DNA from: Vibrio splendidus
GTDB taxonomy: Bacteria; Pseudomonadota; Gammaproteobacteria; Enterobacterales; Vibrionaceae
Assembly (NCBI RefSeq): GCF_024347615.1
Contig: NZ_AP025509.1
Location: forward strand, 1,302,001-1,366,000
DNA: 64,000 bases
Reading direction: 5' to 3'
Positions 27,088-35,801 of the stretch are shown in pieces. The notes below the pieces were generated by a model. That model was given only the letters and a program-made list of their open reading frames with translations. It was not told the origin of the DNA and searched no databases. A program made the position numbers and the translations under genes. Positions within the stretch are counted from its first letter, which is position 1. Each line of letters starts with the position of its first letter.

Positions 27088-27207
27088 CGTCATTCCAAAT
27101 GATCATTGATAAGGCATGTCCGCTGTATAAGCAGGCATCCAATTTATCTTCAGACTACAACAACCTGAACAATCGTTCAAATTTAACTAACTGGATCTGT
27201 AGCCAAC

Positions 27208-27240
27208 AAAAAAGCCAACTCATGTTACCGAGCTGGCTTT
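27208..27240 (-). terminator. Terminator of the Cof-type HAD gene
   Basis: AAAGCCAACTC (27211-27221) pairs with GAGCTGGCTTT (27230-27240), with one G-U wobble in the minus-strand RNA, then a T tract. Confidence 0.8.
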
Positions 27241-27268
27241 AATAAAAATCTGTTGGAGCTTAACCGCG

Positions 27269-28066
27269 TTACGCTAGCAGCTTCTCAAGTACTTGGAACA
27301 CACCCGCATCGATGTTACTTGGCGCGCCAAAACGAGCGATCTCTTTCAGCTTTGGATGCGCGTTTTCCATTGCGTAAGAGTGGAAGCTCTCTTTAAGCAT
27401 TTCTAAGTCATTGAGGTAATCACCAAAGCTCATGGTCTGCTCGTAAGTGAAACCTAATGTGTTTTGTAGATGTTTAATCGCCGCGCCTTTTGACGCTTCA
27501 GCGTTCATCACATCCAACCAAATTTTCGCACTGACAACCACTTGGTAGTTCTCACCAAACTTGGTATCAATAGTTGGGTTCACTTGCTCTTGTGAACCGT
27601 CGAAGTGACAGATAGCCACCTTGATGAAATCGTCTTCTACCGCCAGTAAATCTTCTACTTGCTCACGGCGATGGTAGTACTTAGAGATCTCCGCTAGAGC
27701 ACGCTCATCTTTGGTTTCGATGTATGCAGACTTCTTACCACATAGCACCACATGAGCACCTTCAATCGCGCGAGCTTCTTTAATGATGTCTTTGATGGCA
27801 TCAGTATCAAGTAAGCAACTGTAAAGCTCTTGGCCTTTATGCATCACCAATGTGCCGTTTTCAGCAACGAACATCATGCGATCTTTTAGCGGGGCAAAGG
27901 TTTCCATCAAGCTGTAGTACTGACGACCCGATGCCGCAGCAAAAATAATGTCTTGAGCTTCTAAGCGCTCGTAAAGGTTGAAAAATTCTGGGTCTAACTT
28001 TCCGTGTTCATTAAGCAGAGTGCCGTCCATATCAGCAGCGATAAATTTGATGTTCTGTTGTGGCAT
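27269..28066 (-). CDS. Cof-type HAD-IIB phosphatase
   Basis: HAD-superfamily phosphatase of 265 aa with motif I AADMDGTLLNE, motif II SGRQYYSL, motif III Lys near KGAAIKHLQ, and motif IV FGDYLNDLEML. The C2B cap inserted after motif II places it in the Cof subfamily, which dephosphorylates small phosphometabolites such as sugar phosphates or pyridoxal phosphate. Substrate not predictable. Monocistronic with its own terminator. Confidence 0.88.
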   Translation of the reverse strand: MPQQNIKFIAADMDGTLLNEHGKLDPEFFNLYERLEAQDIIFAAASGRQYYSLMETFAPLKDRMMFVAENGTLVMHKGQELYSCLLDTDAIKDIIKEARAIEGAHVVLCGKKSAYIETKDERALAEISKYYHRREQVEDLLAVEDDFIKVAICHFDGSQEQVNPTIDTKFGENYQVVVSAKIWLDVMNAEASKGAAIKHLQNTLGFTYEQTMSFGDYLNDLEMLKESFHSYAMENAHPKLKEIARFGAPSNIDAGVFQVLEKLLA

Positions 28067-28144
28067 TTCAGGGCTTACCTATAAGTAAAAATTAAAGTGT
28101 AAATTATGATTTTTCGTTATCTTGTGTAACGGTTCTGCCTTCGA

Positions 28145-28741
28145 TTATATCGCTAGAGTAGCCAGTGAATGCAATGCTTTTCGGTAGGCTTTTTTCTTTG
28201 AGTCAGCGCCTAAATCTGAGTTTGAATCTAAGCTCGCGTCTAACTCACCAAACTCACTTCTCACGATAAGCCCTTCAATGAAGGTCATGACTGATTCGCT
28301 GCGTAATTCTAATGTTGCAACGTCTACCTCTTCGCCACCACTGACTACTTTGTAAATAGTACTCTTGAGCCAAGCCTTGTGCTGTCGCGAGAGCATCGCA
28401 ATGTCATCTTCGGACTCTTTGAATTCCGCCAAGGCGTGCATGAACATGCAGCCTTTGAAGTCGGGTTGTTCAAACCACGCAAGATGCCAATCTAACAGCG
28501 CATCCAATTGGTTTTGCAATCCTGAGGTTGATGACAGTTCCGCCTCTAAACTCGACTCGAAACGCTGATGACGCCTTTCTAACACCGCTTCAATCAGCTT
28601 GGTTTTCGATCCAAAGTGACGATACATGGATGTCTTAGAAACCGCCGCTTCGTCTCGGATCATATCCACCCCAACAGCGGTATAACCAAACTGATTAAAT
28701 AGCGACTCCGCTACATCCAGAATCAAATCTTTTTTACTCAT
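28145..28741 (-). CDS. TetR-family repressor
   Basis: N-terminal TetR helix-turn-helix (KDLILDVAESLFNQFGYTAVGVDMIRDEAAVSKTSMYRHFGSKTKLIEAVL) and a helical C-terminal domain with FKGCMFMHALAEF, found in one AcrR-like TetR subgroup. Length 198 aa. It is divergent from an HPP-family membrane gene, with two copies of TACAGATCTGTA between them, so it very probably represses that gene and itself. The ligand is unknown. Confidence 0.88.
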   Translation of the reverse strand: MSKKDLILDVAESLFNQFGYTAVGVDMIRDEAAVSKTSMYRHFGSKTKLIEAVLERRHQRFESSLEAELSSTSGLQNQLDALLDWHLAWFEQPDFKGCMFMHALAEFKESEDDIAMLSRQHKAWLKSTIYKVVSGGEEVDVATLELRSESVMTFIEGLIVRSEFGELDASLDSNSDLGADSKKKAYRKALHSLATLAI

Positions 28742-28800
28742 CGTTCATCAACCTCAAATCGCTCTGAAATCGTAGAGCTCAATTTCTCGTTGCAAGAAGT

Positions 28801-28843
28801 GTACAGATCTGTATCATTCAAATCAAACAGTACAGATCTGTAC
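28801..28843. promoter_or_regulatory. Twin palindromic TetR operators
   Basis: Palindrome TACAGATCTGTA occurs at 28802-28813 and again within GTACAGATCTGTAC at 28830-28843, with centres 29 bp apart. The outer flanks (TGCAAG...AAGTGT and ACACTTGCA) extend the mirror symmetry, so the pair forms one larger inverted structure between tetR and the HPP gene. Confidence 0.85.
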
Positions 28844-28879
28844 ACTTGCAATAAAAAGAGATAACAAGAGGAAATGATT

Positions 28880-29404
28880 ATGATCGGTAAACTATCTGGT
28901 GGTGGAGCTCTTCCTCCGAAAGCAAGCATAAGCCAACTGATTAAAGGTTTTATTGGCGGTACGCTGGGCATCTTAACCTTGTGCCTATTAGCAGAAAGCT
29001 CTGGCTTCTCGTGGTTAATGGCTCCATTTGGTGCGACGTGCGTACTACTGTTCGCGGTGCCTACATCGCCGTTAGCTCAACCTAGAAACGTCATCGCGGG
29101 TCACTTTATTTCGGCTGCAGTGGGTTTAGTCGTGTTATATGGCTTTGGGGATTCTTATTTGGCCATGGCAATCGCTGTCGGCTCATCCATCATGCTAATG
29201 CAATACTTTCGAGCGGTTCACCCACCCGCTGGCGCCAATCCGATTGTGATAGCTTTGGCAGGTACCGCACATGTGGATTGGACGTTCTTATTCACTCCCG
29301 TATTAGTAGGCAGCATCGCTTTGGTTGGTATCAGTACGCTATTGAATAACAGCGATTCACAACAAAAGTGGCCGTTATACTGGTTTGGTTCATCCAAGTC
29401 TTAG
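28880..29404 (+). CDS. HPP-family integral membrane protein
   Basis: Membrane protein of 174 aa with four hydrophobic helices (about 20-40, 45-62, 75-105 and 135-155) and the family motif FRAVHPPAGANP. HPP proteins are poorly characterised; related domains occur in nitrite-transport and chloroplast proteins. The start at 28880 gives an 8-base gap from GAGG; the earlier ATG at 28874 is too close. Expression is probably controlled by the divergent TetR through the twin palindromes. Confidence 0.85.
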   Translation: MIGKLSGGGALPPKASISQLIKGFIGGTLGILTLCLLAESSGFSWLMAPFGATCVLLFAVPTSPLAQPRNVIAGHFISAAVGLVVLYGFGDSYLAMAIAVGSSIMLMQYFRAVHPPAGANPIVIALAGTAHVDWTFLFTPVLVGSIALVGISTLLNNSDSQQKWPLYWFGSSKS

Positions 29405-29470
29405 TCTATTGAATTTCAATGATAAATATGGATTTTGACATCCAATTTAGAAGCAAATTGAAAGATCACA

Positions 29471-29519
29471 TTGACCCTTATATAAAATGGGCTTACTATT
29501 AATCGTCATTTAACGATTA
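29471..29519 (+). promoter_or_regulatory. arsR promoter with ArsR-type operator
   Basis: A -35 box TTGACC (29471-29476), a 17-bp spacer and a -10 box TACTAT (29494-29499). Directly after it is TAATCGT / ACGATTA (29500-29506 with 29513-29519), placed where a bound repressor would block transcription. Confidence 0.7.
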
Positions 29520-29538
29520 TGGAAAGCGAAACATCAAT

Positions 29539-29880
29539 ATGAACGAAACTTGCTCTACAACTGGTGGCTGTGCTCTACCAATCGGACATGGTGATACCGA
29601 AGCTGAAACGCAAATGGCAGCTCTGGCCAAAGCGCTCGCTCACCCGGCAAGAGTTCGTATATTGAGTATCCTTTCAACGCTAGAAAAATCGGGGGGCTGT
29701 TTGAACAGTGACTTGGTTAGCGAATTAGGTTTGGCGCAATCGACAGTATCAGAGCACCTAAGAATCTTGAAAACCTCTGGTTTCATCACTGCTGAATCGA
29801 TACCACCGAAGATGTGCTACCGCATTAATCGAGATAATATTCAGCAATTTGAGACGCTAATCGACACCATTTTAAAATAG
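29539..29880 (+). CDS. arsR: ArsR-family metalloregulator
   Basis: Winged helix repressor of 113 aa. Core ALAKALAHPARVRILSIL and LVSELGLAQSTVSEHLRILKTSGFITAE is the ArsR DNA-binding domain. Cys residues occur at the N-terminus (ETCSTTGGC) and in SGGCLNS, unlike the classical ELCVCDL of E. coli ArsR, so the arsenite site may use this alternative Cys set; this is inference. It precedes an ACR3 efflux gene and has its own promoter, operator and terminator-like hairpin downstream. Confidence 0.85.
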   Translation: MNETCSTTGGCALPIGHGDTEAETQMAALAKALAHPARVRILSILSTLEKSGGCLNSDLVSELGLAQSTVSEHLRILKTSGFITAESIPPKMCYRINRDNIQQFETLIDTILK

Positions 29881-29887
29881 ATTAACC

Positions 29888-29927
29888 ACGCTTAGTTTGT
29901 CGAACACAATAAACTAAGCGTATTTTT
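29888..29927 (+). terminator. Terminator between arsR and acr3
   Basis: ACGCTTAGTTT (29888-29898) pairs perfectly with AAACTAAGCGT (29911-29921), then ATTTTTT. It separates arsR and acr3 transcription or attenuates it. Confidence 0.85.
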
Positions 29928-29936
29928 TGCCTTTAA

Positions 29937-29963
29937 ATATCGTTTTTCGACGATTAACGATAT
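29937..29963 (+). promoter_or_regulatory. Second ArsR-type operator, upstream of acr3
   Basis: Inverted repeat ATATCGT (29937-29943) / ACGATAT (29957-29963), with an inner ACGATTAACGAT. It shares the ATCGT/ACGAT words of the arsR operator, which suggests independent control of acr3 by the same repressor. Confidence 0.55.
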
Positions 29964-29981
29964 CAACAAAGAGAGATTATC

Positions 29982-31037
29982 ATGAAACCAAAGTTAGGTT
30001 TTCTAGATCGCTACTTAACACTGTGGATCTTTATTGCCATGGGCCTTGGTGTATTGCTTGGCACCCTGTTCCCACAGATCGAACAGTGGAATGAATCGAT
30101 GTCGGTTGGTACCACCAACATTCCGCTTGCGATTGGCCTTATCTTAATGATGTATCCGCCTCTTGCTAAGGTTAACTACAACCTATTAGGCACCGTGGTC
30201 AAAGATAAGAAAGCCATCAAACTATCTCTGATCATGAACTGGCTTGTTGGCCCTATTCTGATGTTCGTGTTGGCGCTAACATTCTTAGGTGACCACCCAG
30301 GTTACATGGTCGGCGTAATTCTGATTGGTCTTGCTCGCTGTGTGGCGATGGTGCTGGTTTGGAACGACATCGGCGGCGGTAACAAAGAATACGGTGCGGC
30401 GTTGGTTGCTCTAAACAGTGCATTCCAAGTAGTGAGCTACAGCTTTATGGCGTGGTTGTTCATCAGCGTTCTTCCACCAGTATTTGGTTACGAAGGCATG
30501 TTGGTTGATATCTCGATGATCGACATTGCACACAGTGTACTTATTTACCTAGGTATCCCATTCTTAGCGGGCTTCCTAAGCCGTAAGATCCTTGTGTCGA
30601 TGAAAGGCGAGCAGTGGTACAACGATGTGTTTATTCCACGCATCTCTCCAATCACACTGATTGCACTACTGGCGACTATCGTTCTGATGTTCAGCCTAAA
30701 AGGCGAGATGATTTTAGAACTGCCAATGGACGTATTGTTGATTGCTGTTCCACTGACTATCTACTTCACAGCGATGTTCTTCATCAGCTTCTTCATTGGT
30801 AAGAAGATGGGTATTGAATACGACAAGAACGCATCAATTGCATTCACAGCGACAGGTAACAACTTCGAGCTAGCGATTGCCGTTGCTATCTCAGTATTCG
30901 GTATCAACTCAGACCAAGCGTTTGCCGGTGTTATCGGTCCACTGATTGAAGTACCTGTGTTGATTTATCTAGTGAACGTAGCGCTTAAGATGAAAGACAA
31001 GTACTACAACGGTCAGACGGTTAAACCTAGCGTATAG
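29982..31037 (+). CDS. acr3: ACR3-family arsenite efflux transporter
   Basis: Inner-membrane arsenite/proton antiporter of 351 aa with about 10 hydrophobic segments. The motif [13 protein letters not shown] contains the Cys essential in ACR3 proteins, followed by [27 protein letters not shown] is the other conserved family block. This is the ACR3 type, not the unrelated ArsB type, although it is often named arsB. No arsC reductase gene is adjacent. Regulated by ArsR, judging from two operator-like repeats. The stop codon is followed by a CTAGAA tandem repeat. Confidence 0.92.
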   Translation: MKPKLGFLDRYLTLWIFIAMGLGVLLGTLFPQIEQWNESMSVGTTNIPLAIGLILMMYPPLAKVNYNLLGTVVKDKKAIKLSLIMNWLVGPILMFVLALTFLGDHPGYMVGVILIGLARCVAMVLVWNDIGGGNKEYGAALVALNSAFQVVSYSFMAWLFISVLPPVFGYEGMLVDISMIDIAHSVLIYLGIPFLAGFLSRKILVSMKGEQWYNDVFIPRISPITLIALLATIVLMFSLKGEMILELPMDVLLIAVPLTIYFTAMFFISFFIGKKMGIEYDKNASIAFTATGNNFELAIAVAISVFGINSDQAFAGVIGPLIEVPVLIYLVNVALKMKDKYYNGQTVKPSV

Positions 31038-31052
31038 CATCTACGTCTACAC

Positions 31053-31079
31053 CTAGAACTAGAACTAGAACTAGAACTA
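31053..31079. repeat. CTAGAA tandem repeat after acr3
   Basis: Four CTAGAA units plus CTA, beginning 16 bases after the acr3 stop and ahead of the terminator. Each unit carries a TAG. Confidence 0.75.
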
Positions 31080-31105
31080 ACAAAAAGCAGTATCACTTTG
31101 AACAG

Positions 31106-31140
31106 AAAGGCTCACACGTTAAACGGTGAGCCTTTTCTTT
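31106..31140 (+). terminator. Terminator of acr3
   Basis: AAAGGCTCAC (31106-31115) / GTGAGCCTTT (31126-31135) followed by TCTTT. Confidence 0.8.
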
Positions 31141-31173
31141 ATTCAGTTTGATCCAATTTAAGTCTCGTCCAGT

Positions 31174-32061
31174 TTACGTTTCGTCTAATAAGCCTTTCAA
31201 AGCTTGTTCAAGCCAAAGTAACGCAGGGCCTTTAGAGCGTGTTTTAGACAGAACAAGATCAACGGGCGGCGACCATGTTTTGTGATCGAATGAGACATTA
31301 ATCTCCACTAAACGCTGCTTATTCAGCTCCTCTTCGACAAGGTGCTTGGGTAAGTATGCCCAGCCAATATCGCTGCCAAGTACCATCTCTTTGATCACAA
31401 TAAAGCTGTTTGACCACCATACCTTTCCGGCAATCAGCGGAAACTGATCCATCACCTTGCCTTTGTCTCCCCTCAACATTAACTGACGATGCGGGAGTAA
31501 GTCAGTGAGTTTCGCCACACCTGTTTTTGCGAGCGCATGACTTGGATGACACACAGCAATAAACGGTAAGTGACCGATAAAGCATGGCTCAGAACCGACA
31601 TCAAAAGCCAAGTTGGTAAACATCAATCCAATGTCGGCTCTCTCTTCGATAATTAACGGATTGACCTCTGTTGTGGTACACGCAACCAGTTCAACTTCAG
31701 TAGCAGGGAATTGTTGACTGAACTGACTAAGGATCTTAGATAAGTTCGGAACCAGTAATGAATCATCTAATGCAATTTTGATGAGCCCCTCTTCACCGCT
31801 ACCCATCGCGTTAACCGTCACATTCAGATCTTCAACCTGAAGCACGATCGCTTTCACCTGTTTAAATAACTGCTCGCCTGCTTTGGTTAGTGAAGGCTTT
31901 CGAGTCGAACGATCAAAAAGCTCAACATTAAAATCTATTTCAAGATTACTGATGCCTTGGCTTACCGCCGACTGCACCTTCCCCAAATGACGAGCACTAG
32001 CAGAAAATGACCCTAATTCAACGGCATACACAAACATTTTCAGCTGTTCAATGTTGTACAT
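31174..32061 (-). CDS. LysR-family regulator, divergent from a PACE efflux gene
   Basis: 295-aa LysR protein: MYNIEQLKMFVYAVELGSFSASARHLGKVQSAVSQGISNLE is the winged helix; the sensor domain contains GEEGLIKIALDDSLLVPNL and IGLMFTNLAF. The start at 32061 opens the conserved helix. Genes for PACE-type efflux pumps are commonly paired with such a divergent LysR regulator, so this probably activates the 32192 gene in response to a cationic compound such as a polyamine; this follows from family knowledge. Confidence 0.87.
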   Translation of the reverse strand: MYNIEQLKMFVYAVELGSFSASARHLGKVQSAVSQGISNLEIDFNVELFDRSTRKPSLTKAGEQLFKQVKAIVLQVEDLNVTVNAMGSGEEGLIKIALDDSLLVPNLSKILSQFSQQFPATEVELVACTTTEVNPLIIEERADIGLMFTNLAFDVGSEPCFIGHLPFIAVCHPSHALAKTGVAKLTDLLPHRQLMLRGDKGKVMDQFPLIAGKVWWSNSFIVIKEMVLGSDIGWAYLPKHLVEEELNKQRLVEINVSFDHKTWSPPVDLVLSKTRSKGPALLWLEQALKGLLDET

Positions 32062-32083
32062 TCGGTTTCTCCCAAAGCTTACT

Positions 32084-32098
32084 ATCACAAGATGTGAT
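32084..32098. promoter_or_regulatory. Palindrome in the LysR/PACE intergenic region
   Basis: ATCACA-AGA-TGTGAT, a perfect inverted repeat just upstream of the LysR start; likely a regulator site. Confidence 0.5.
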
Positions 32099-32191
32099 GC
32101 TAACTATCTTTATATTATCACTTAAGTAGATATTATCTAGCCAAGTCATTAGCCCATCGGCGGCTATTTAATCGTAAAGAGAGTTAGAAAA

Positions 32192-32623
32192 ATGTCACAT
32201 AAAGAACGCATGTTGCACATGGTGCTATTTGAATTGGTTGCTTTGGTTTTGATGGCAGGGCTTGCAACCTATATTACAGGAAACGGCGCAGGTGAAATGG
32301 CAGGCTTAGCACTCGCAATATCATTGATAGCGATGGCTTGGAACTACGTTTACAACTATGGCTACGACAAAATTTACGGAGCTGACCGAAGCAAAAGAAC
32401 CAAGAAAACACGCGTTCTGCACGGATTAGGTTTTGAGCTTGGGTTGATGACAGTGACTCTACCTGTCTTGATGTGGGTTCTACAACTCGACTTCCTTACC
32501 GTACTGGTCATGGACATCGGCCTAGTTATTTTCTTCGTACTTTACGCGATAGCGTTCAACTGGGCGTATGACTCGATCCGAGCTCAGTTGGTTGCGAGAG
32601 GAAAGGTTGCAGCTCTGGTTTAG
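32192..32623 (+). CDS. PACE-family multidrug/biocide efflux transporter
   Basis: Four-helix inner-membrane protein of 143 aa made of two bacterial transmembrane pair domains. The sequence repeats HxMLFELVALVLMAG / HGLGFELGLMTVTLP and AMAWNYVYNYGYDKIYG / FNWAYDSIRAQL, the marks of AceI/PACE pumps. The conserved membrane Glu in FELVA is present. These pumps export chlorhexidine and, naturally, short diamines. Controlled by the divergent LysR gene. Confidence 0.88.
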   Translation: MSHKERMLHMVLFELVALVLMAGLATYITGNGAGEMAGLALAISLIAMAWNYVYNYGYDKIYGADRSKRTKKTRVLHGLGFELGLMTVTLPVLMWVLQLDFLTVLVMDIGLVIFFVLYAIAFNWAYDSIRAQLVARGKVAALV

Positions 32624-32667
32624 AGCTGTAAGTTCTTAACTTATAACAAGAACAAACATCCAAATTG

Positions 32668-32699
32668 AAACTGCCAAACTACAACTTAGTTGGCAGTTT
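32668..32699 (+). terminator. Terminator of the PACE gene
   Basis: AAACTGCCAA (32668-32677) / TTGGCAGTTT (32690-32699), followed by an AT-rich tail. Confidence 0.7.
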
Positions 32700-32889
32700 A
32701 TTCATTTATGCATATAAGCTCATTTGTTAACGCCCTTGTTACATAGCAAAAACATCACACAGCCCTCCCTAATTAAGTCTAATAATCCGCCACTCACGAA
32801 GTAGCATCACAAATCCAAACATAAACTCCTCGTACCAGTTGCGCATTCATTTACATATAGGTAGTTTGAGCGGCTTCGCAACCTATCAA

Positions 32890-33018
32890 TTCGAGCAATG
32901 ACGTTCATGCGAGCATCTTTTTCGAGCAAAAGTGTTCGGATTAACATTTCAAGTGACTTTAATTAACAATTTTATGCTCAAACGCTCACTTTTGATGTTC
33001 GTTTATTTTCGAGTTCGC
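32890..33018 (+). promoter_or_regulatory. glpFK control region with GlpR-like operators
   Basis: Part of a 448-bp gene-free stretch (32624-33071). It holds several words like GlpR half-sites (ATGTTCG/CGAACAT-type): TTCGAGCA at 32890 and 32931, GTGTTCGGATT about 32933, ATGCTCAAACG about 32974, and ATGTTCGTTTATTTTCGAG at 32995-33013. Their spacing suggests at least two or three operators upstream of glpF. Confidence 0.6.
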
Positions 33019-33071
33019 AAATATATGCACAATACACGTGCTAGATAAGCAAAACTAAAAAGGACTCGAAC

Positions 33072-33926
33072 ATGACAACAAACAAACACCCTTCTTTATT
33101 TGGGCAATGCTTGGCTGAATTTATCGGCACAGGATTACTCATATTCTTTGGCGTTGGCTGTGTGGCCGCTCTGGTATTAACTGGTGCGACATTCGGACAA
33201 TGGGAAATCAGCATCATCTGGGGCTTCGGTGTTGCGATTGCAATTTACTGTACTGCCGGCGTTTCAGGCGCACACATCAACCCAGCCGTAACGATTGCAC
33301 TGGCCATGTTCCATGGCTTCGATAAAGCGAAAGTGGTGCCTTACATCATTTCGCAACTGCTTGGCGCTTTCTGCTCTGCAGCATTGGTTTACAGCCTGTA
33401 CAGCAACCTATTTACTGACTACGAAATCGCACATAACTTTGTTCGTAGCAGCCAAGACGCACTATCAACTGCTGGTATCTTCTCGACTTACCCACATGCT
33501 TCACTTTCTTTCTTCGGCGCTTTTGCTGTGGAATTCGTGATTACTGCAGTGTTGATGTTTGCCATTTTAGCGTTAGGTGATGAGAACAACGGCGCGTCTC
33601 GCGGTGCAATGAACCCTCTACTGATCGGTATTCTTATCGCGGTTATCGGTGGTTCTTTAGGTCCACTGACGGGCTTTGCAATGAACCCTGCTCGTGACTT
33701 CGGACCAAAACTGTTCGCTTACTTTGCAGGTTGGGATTTCGCACTAAGCGGTGCTCGTGATATTCCTTACTTCATCGTTCCAATTCTTGCTCCAATTGCT
33801 GGTGCGTGTTTTGGTGGTTGGTTGTACCCACGTGTTATCGGTGCTTACCTACCAGTAGAAGGCCAAGGCTGCACAATTCCAAACCAATGTGAAACAGAAG
33901 AAGAAGCTGAACAAGCTCAAGCTTAA
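33072..33926 (+). CDS. glpF: Glycerol facilitator (MIP family)
   Basis: Aquaglyceroporin for facilitated glycerol entry, 284 aa with six membrane helices and two NPA boxes: GAHINPAVTIAL (first) and GFAMNPARDFGPK (second; the Asp after R is typical of glycerol facilitators). It starts the glycerol regulon here, 59 bp ahead of glpK, with GlpR-like sites upstream. The C-terminus is acidic (EEEAEQAQA). Confidence 0.95.
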   Translation: MTTNKHPSLFGQCLAEFIGTGLLIFFGVGCVAALVLTGATFGQWEISIIWGFGVAIAIYCTAGVSGAHINPAVTIALAMFHGFDKAKVVPYIISQLLGAFCSAALVYSLYSNLFTDYEIAHNFVRSSQDALSTAGIFSTYPHASLSFFGAFAVEFVITAVLMFAILALGDENNGASRGAMNPLLIGILIAVIGGSLGPLTGFAMNPARDFGPKLFAYFAGWDFALSGARDIPYFIVPILAPIAGACFGGWLYPRVIGAYLPVEGQGCTIPNQCETEEEAEQAQA

Positions 33927-33985
33927 TCCCTAAGCGACCTTACATTTACTAAAATATAAATAACGAAAGAAAAAGGATTCTTACC

Positions 33986-35509
33986 ATGACCGAGCAAAAA
34001 TACATTGTTGCCCTAGACCAAGGCACCACAAGTTCTCGCGCTGTAATCCTCGATCACGATGCAAACATCGTTAGTTCTTCTCAACGAGAATTCACTCAGA
34101 TTTACCCGAAAGCGGGTTGGGTTGAGCATGATCCAATGGAAATCTGGGCGACTCAAAGCTCTACATTGGTTGAAGCTCTTGCTAAAGCAGGCATCCGCAG
34201 CGATGAGCTAGCGGGCATTGGTATCACGAACCAACGTGAAACCACCATTGTTTGGAACAAAGAGACAGGCAAGCCTGTTTATAACGCAATCGTATGGCAG
34301 TGTCGCCGTACTGCAGACATCTGTGAAGACCTAAAAGCGCGTGGCCTAGAAGACTACGTACGTGACAATACTGGCTTAGTCCTTGACCCGTATTTCTCAG
34401 GTACCAAAGTAAAATGGATTCTAGACAACGTTGAAGGCGCTCGCGAAGACGCTGAAGCTGGCAAATTACTGTTCGGTACAGTTGATACTTGGTTGGTTTG
34501 GAAAATGACTCAAGGACGTGTACACGTTACGGATTACACCAACGCGTCACGTACTATGTTGTTCAACATCAACGACCTATGCTGGGATCAGAAGCTACTT
34601 GATGAAATGGGCATTCCAGCAATCATGATGCCTGAAGTGAAGCGCTCTTCTGAGGTTTACGGTCAAACGAACCTTGGTGGTAAAGGCGGTACTCGTATCC
34701 CAATCGCGGGTATTGCGGGTGACCAACAAGCTGCACTTTACGGTCAAATGTGTGTAGAAGCAGGCCAAGCTAAGAACACTTACGGCACAGGTTGTTTCCT
34801 TCTAATGAACACTGGCCAAGAGAAAGTAACGTCGAAGAACGGCCTACTAACAACGCTAGCATGTGGTCCTAAAGGCGAGCCTGCATACGCACTTGAAGGT
34901 GCAGTATTCATGGGCGGCGCATCAATCCAATGGCTACGTGATGAAATGAAGCTGCTGGCTGGCGCAGAAGACTCTGAGTACTTCGCAACGAAAGTAGATT
35001 CTTCAAACGGCGTTTACGTAGTCCCTGCGTTTACTGGTTTAGGCGCACCATACTGGGATGCTTACGCTCGCGGTACGATTGTTGGCCTGACTCGTGGCGT
35101 TAACTCTAACCACATCATCCGTGCAACGCTGGAAGGTATTGCTTACCAAACTCGTGACGTACTAGACGCAATGCAAGCTGACTCTGGCATCAAGCTAGCG
35201 AAACTACGTGTTGATGGCGGCGCAGTAGCGAATAACTTCCTAATGCAATTCCAATCAGACGTGCTGGATACTGAAGTTCACCGCCCTGAAGTAACAGAAG
35301 TAACCGCTCTGGGTGCCGCTTACCTTGCCGGCCTAGCGGTTGGTTTCTGGGACAGTATTGATGAGCTTCAAGACAAAGCCGTTCTTGACCGCACATTCAT
35401 GCCGCACCACGACGAAGAGAAGCGTAACCGCCGTTACAAAGGTTGGAAACGTGCTATCAAGTGTGCACAGGTTTGGTCTGAGCTACACGATGACGATGAC
35501 AACGAGTGA
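33986..35509 (+). CDS. glpK: Glycerol kinase
   Basis: FGGY-family kinase that makes sn-glycerol 3-phosphate. Motifs: [14 protein letters not shown] (phosphate-1 loop), [33 protein letters not shown] (phosphate-2, catalytic Asp) and [18 protein letters not shown] (adenosine/glycine region). Length 507 aa is typical. Second gene of glpFK, followed by a strong terminator. Codon use is highly biased towards preferred codons, consistent with high expression. Confidence 0.96.
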   Translation: MTEQKYIVALDQGTTSSRAVILDHDANIVSSSQREFTQIYPKAGWVEHDPMEIWATQSSTLVEALAKAGIRSDELAGIGITNQRETTIVWNKETGKPVYNAIVWQCRRTADICEDLKARGLEDYVRDNTGLVLDPYFSGTKVKWILDNVEGAREDAEAGKLLFGTVDTWLVWKMTQGRVHVTDYTNASRTMLFNINDLCWDQKLLDEMGIPAIMMPEVKRSSEVYGQTNLGGKGGTRIPIAGIAGDQQAALYGQMCVEAGQAKNTYGTGCFLLMNTGQEKVTSKNGLLTTLACGPKGEPAYALEGAVFMGGASIQWLRDEMKLLAGAEDSEYFATKVDSSNGVYVVPAFTGLGAPYWDAYARGTIVGLTRGVNSNHIIRATLEGIAYQTRDVLDAMQADSGIKLAKLRVDGGAVANNFLMQFQSDVLDTEVHRPEVTEVTALGAAYLAGLAVGFWDSIDELQDKAVLDRTFMPHHDEEKRNRRYKGWKRAIKCAQVWSELHDDDDNE

Positions 35510-35605
35510 TACTGAGTACTCAACTAATCGTTAATCATTAGCCGCTGATCTAGGAACTCGAGTAATCTAATCGACTAGATTGTTCGAACCTCAGCAAACG
35601 AAACT

Positions 35606-35635
35606 AAAAAGAGCACTATTTTGTGCTCTTTTTTG
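35606..35635 (+). terminator. Terminator of glpFK
   Basis: AAAAAGAGCAC (35606-35616) / GTGCTCTTTTT (35623-35633), then more T. Confidence 0.9.
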
Positions 35636-35801
35636 CGTTTCAGGCTCAAATTCCGCGTTTTGCGCAGCGTTTTTGCGGTTTAGACATGATTCCTTACCAT
35701 CATTACTTCTCTCTTTTCATCAATTCGAGCACAATAGCGTGAGTTTATATTTTCGATTTTGACGCGCTAGAGCCCTTTGCGCGCAGGGAGTGGTAAGTTA
35801 A

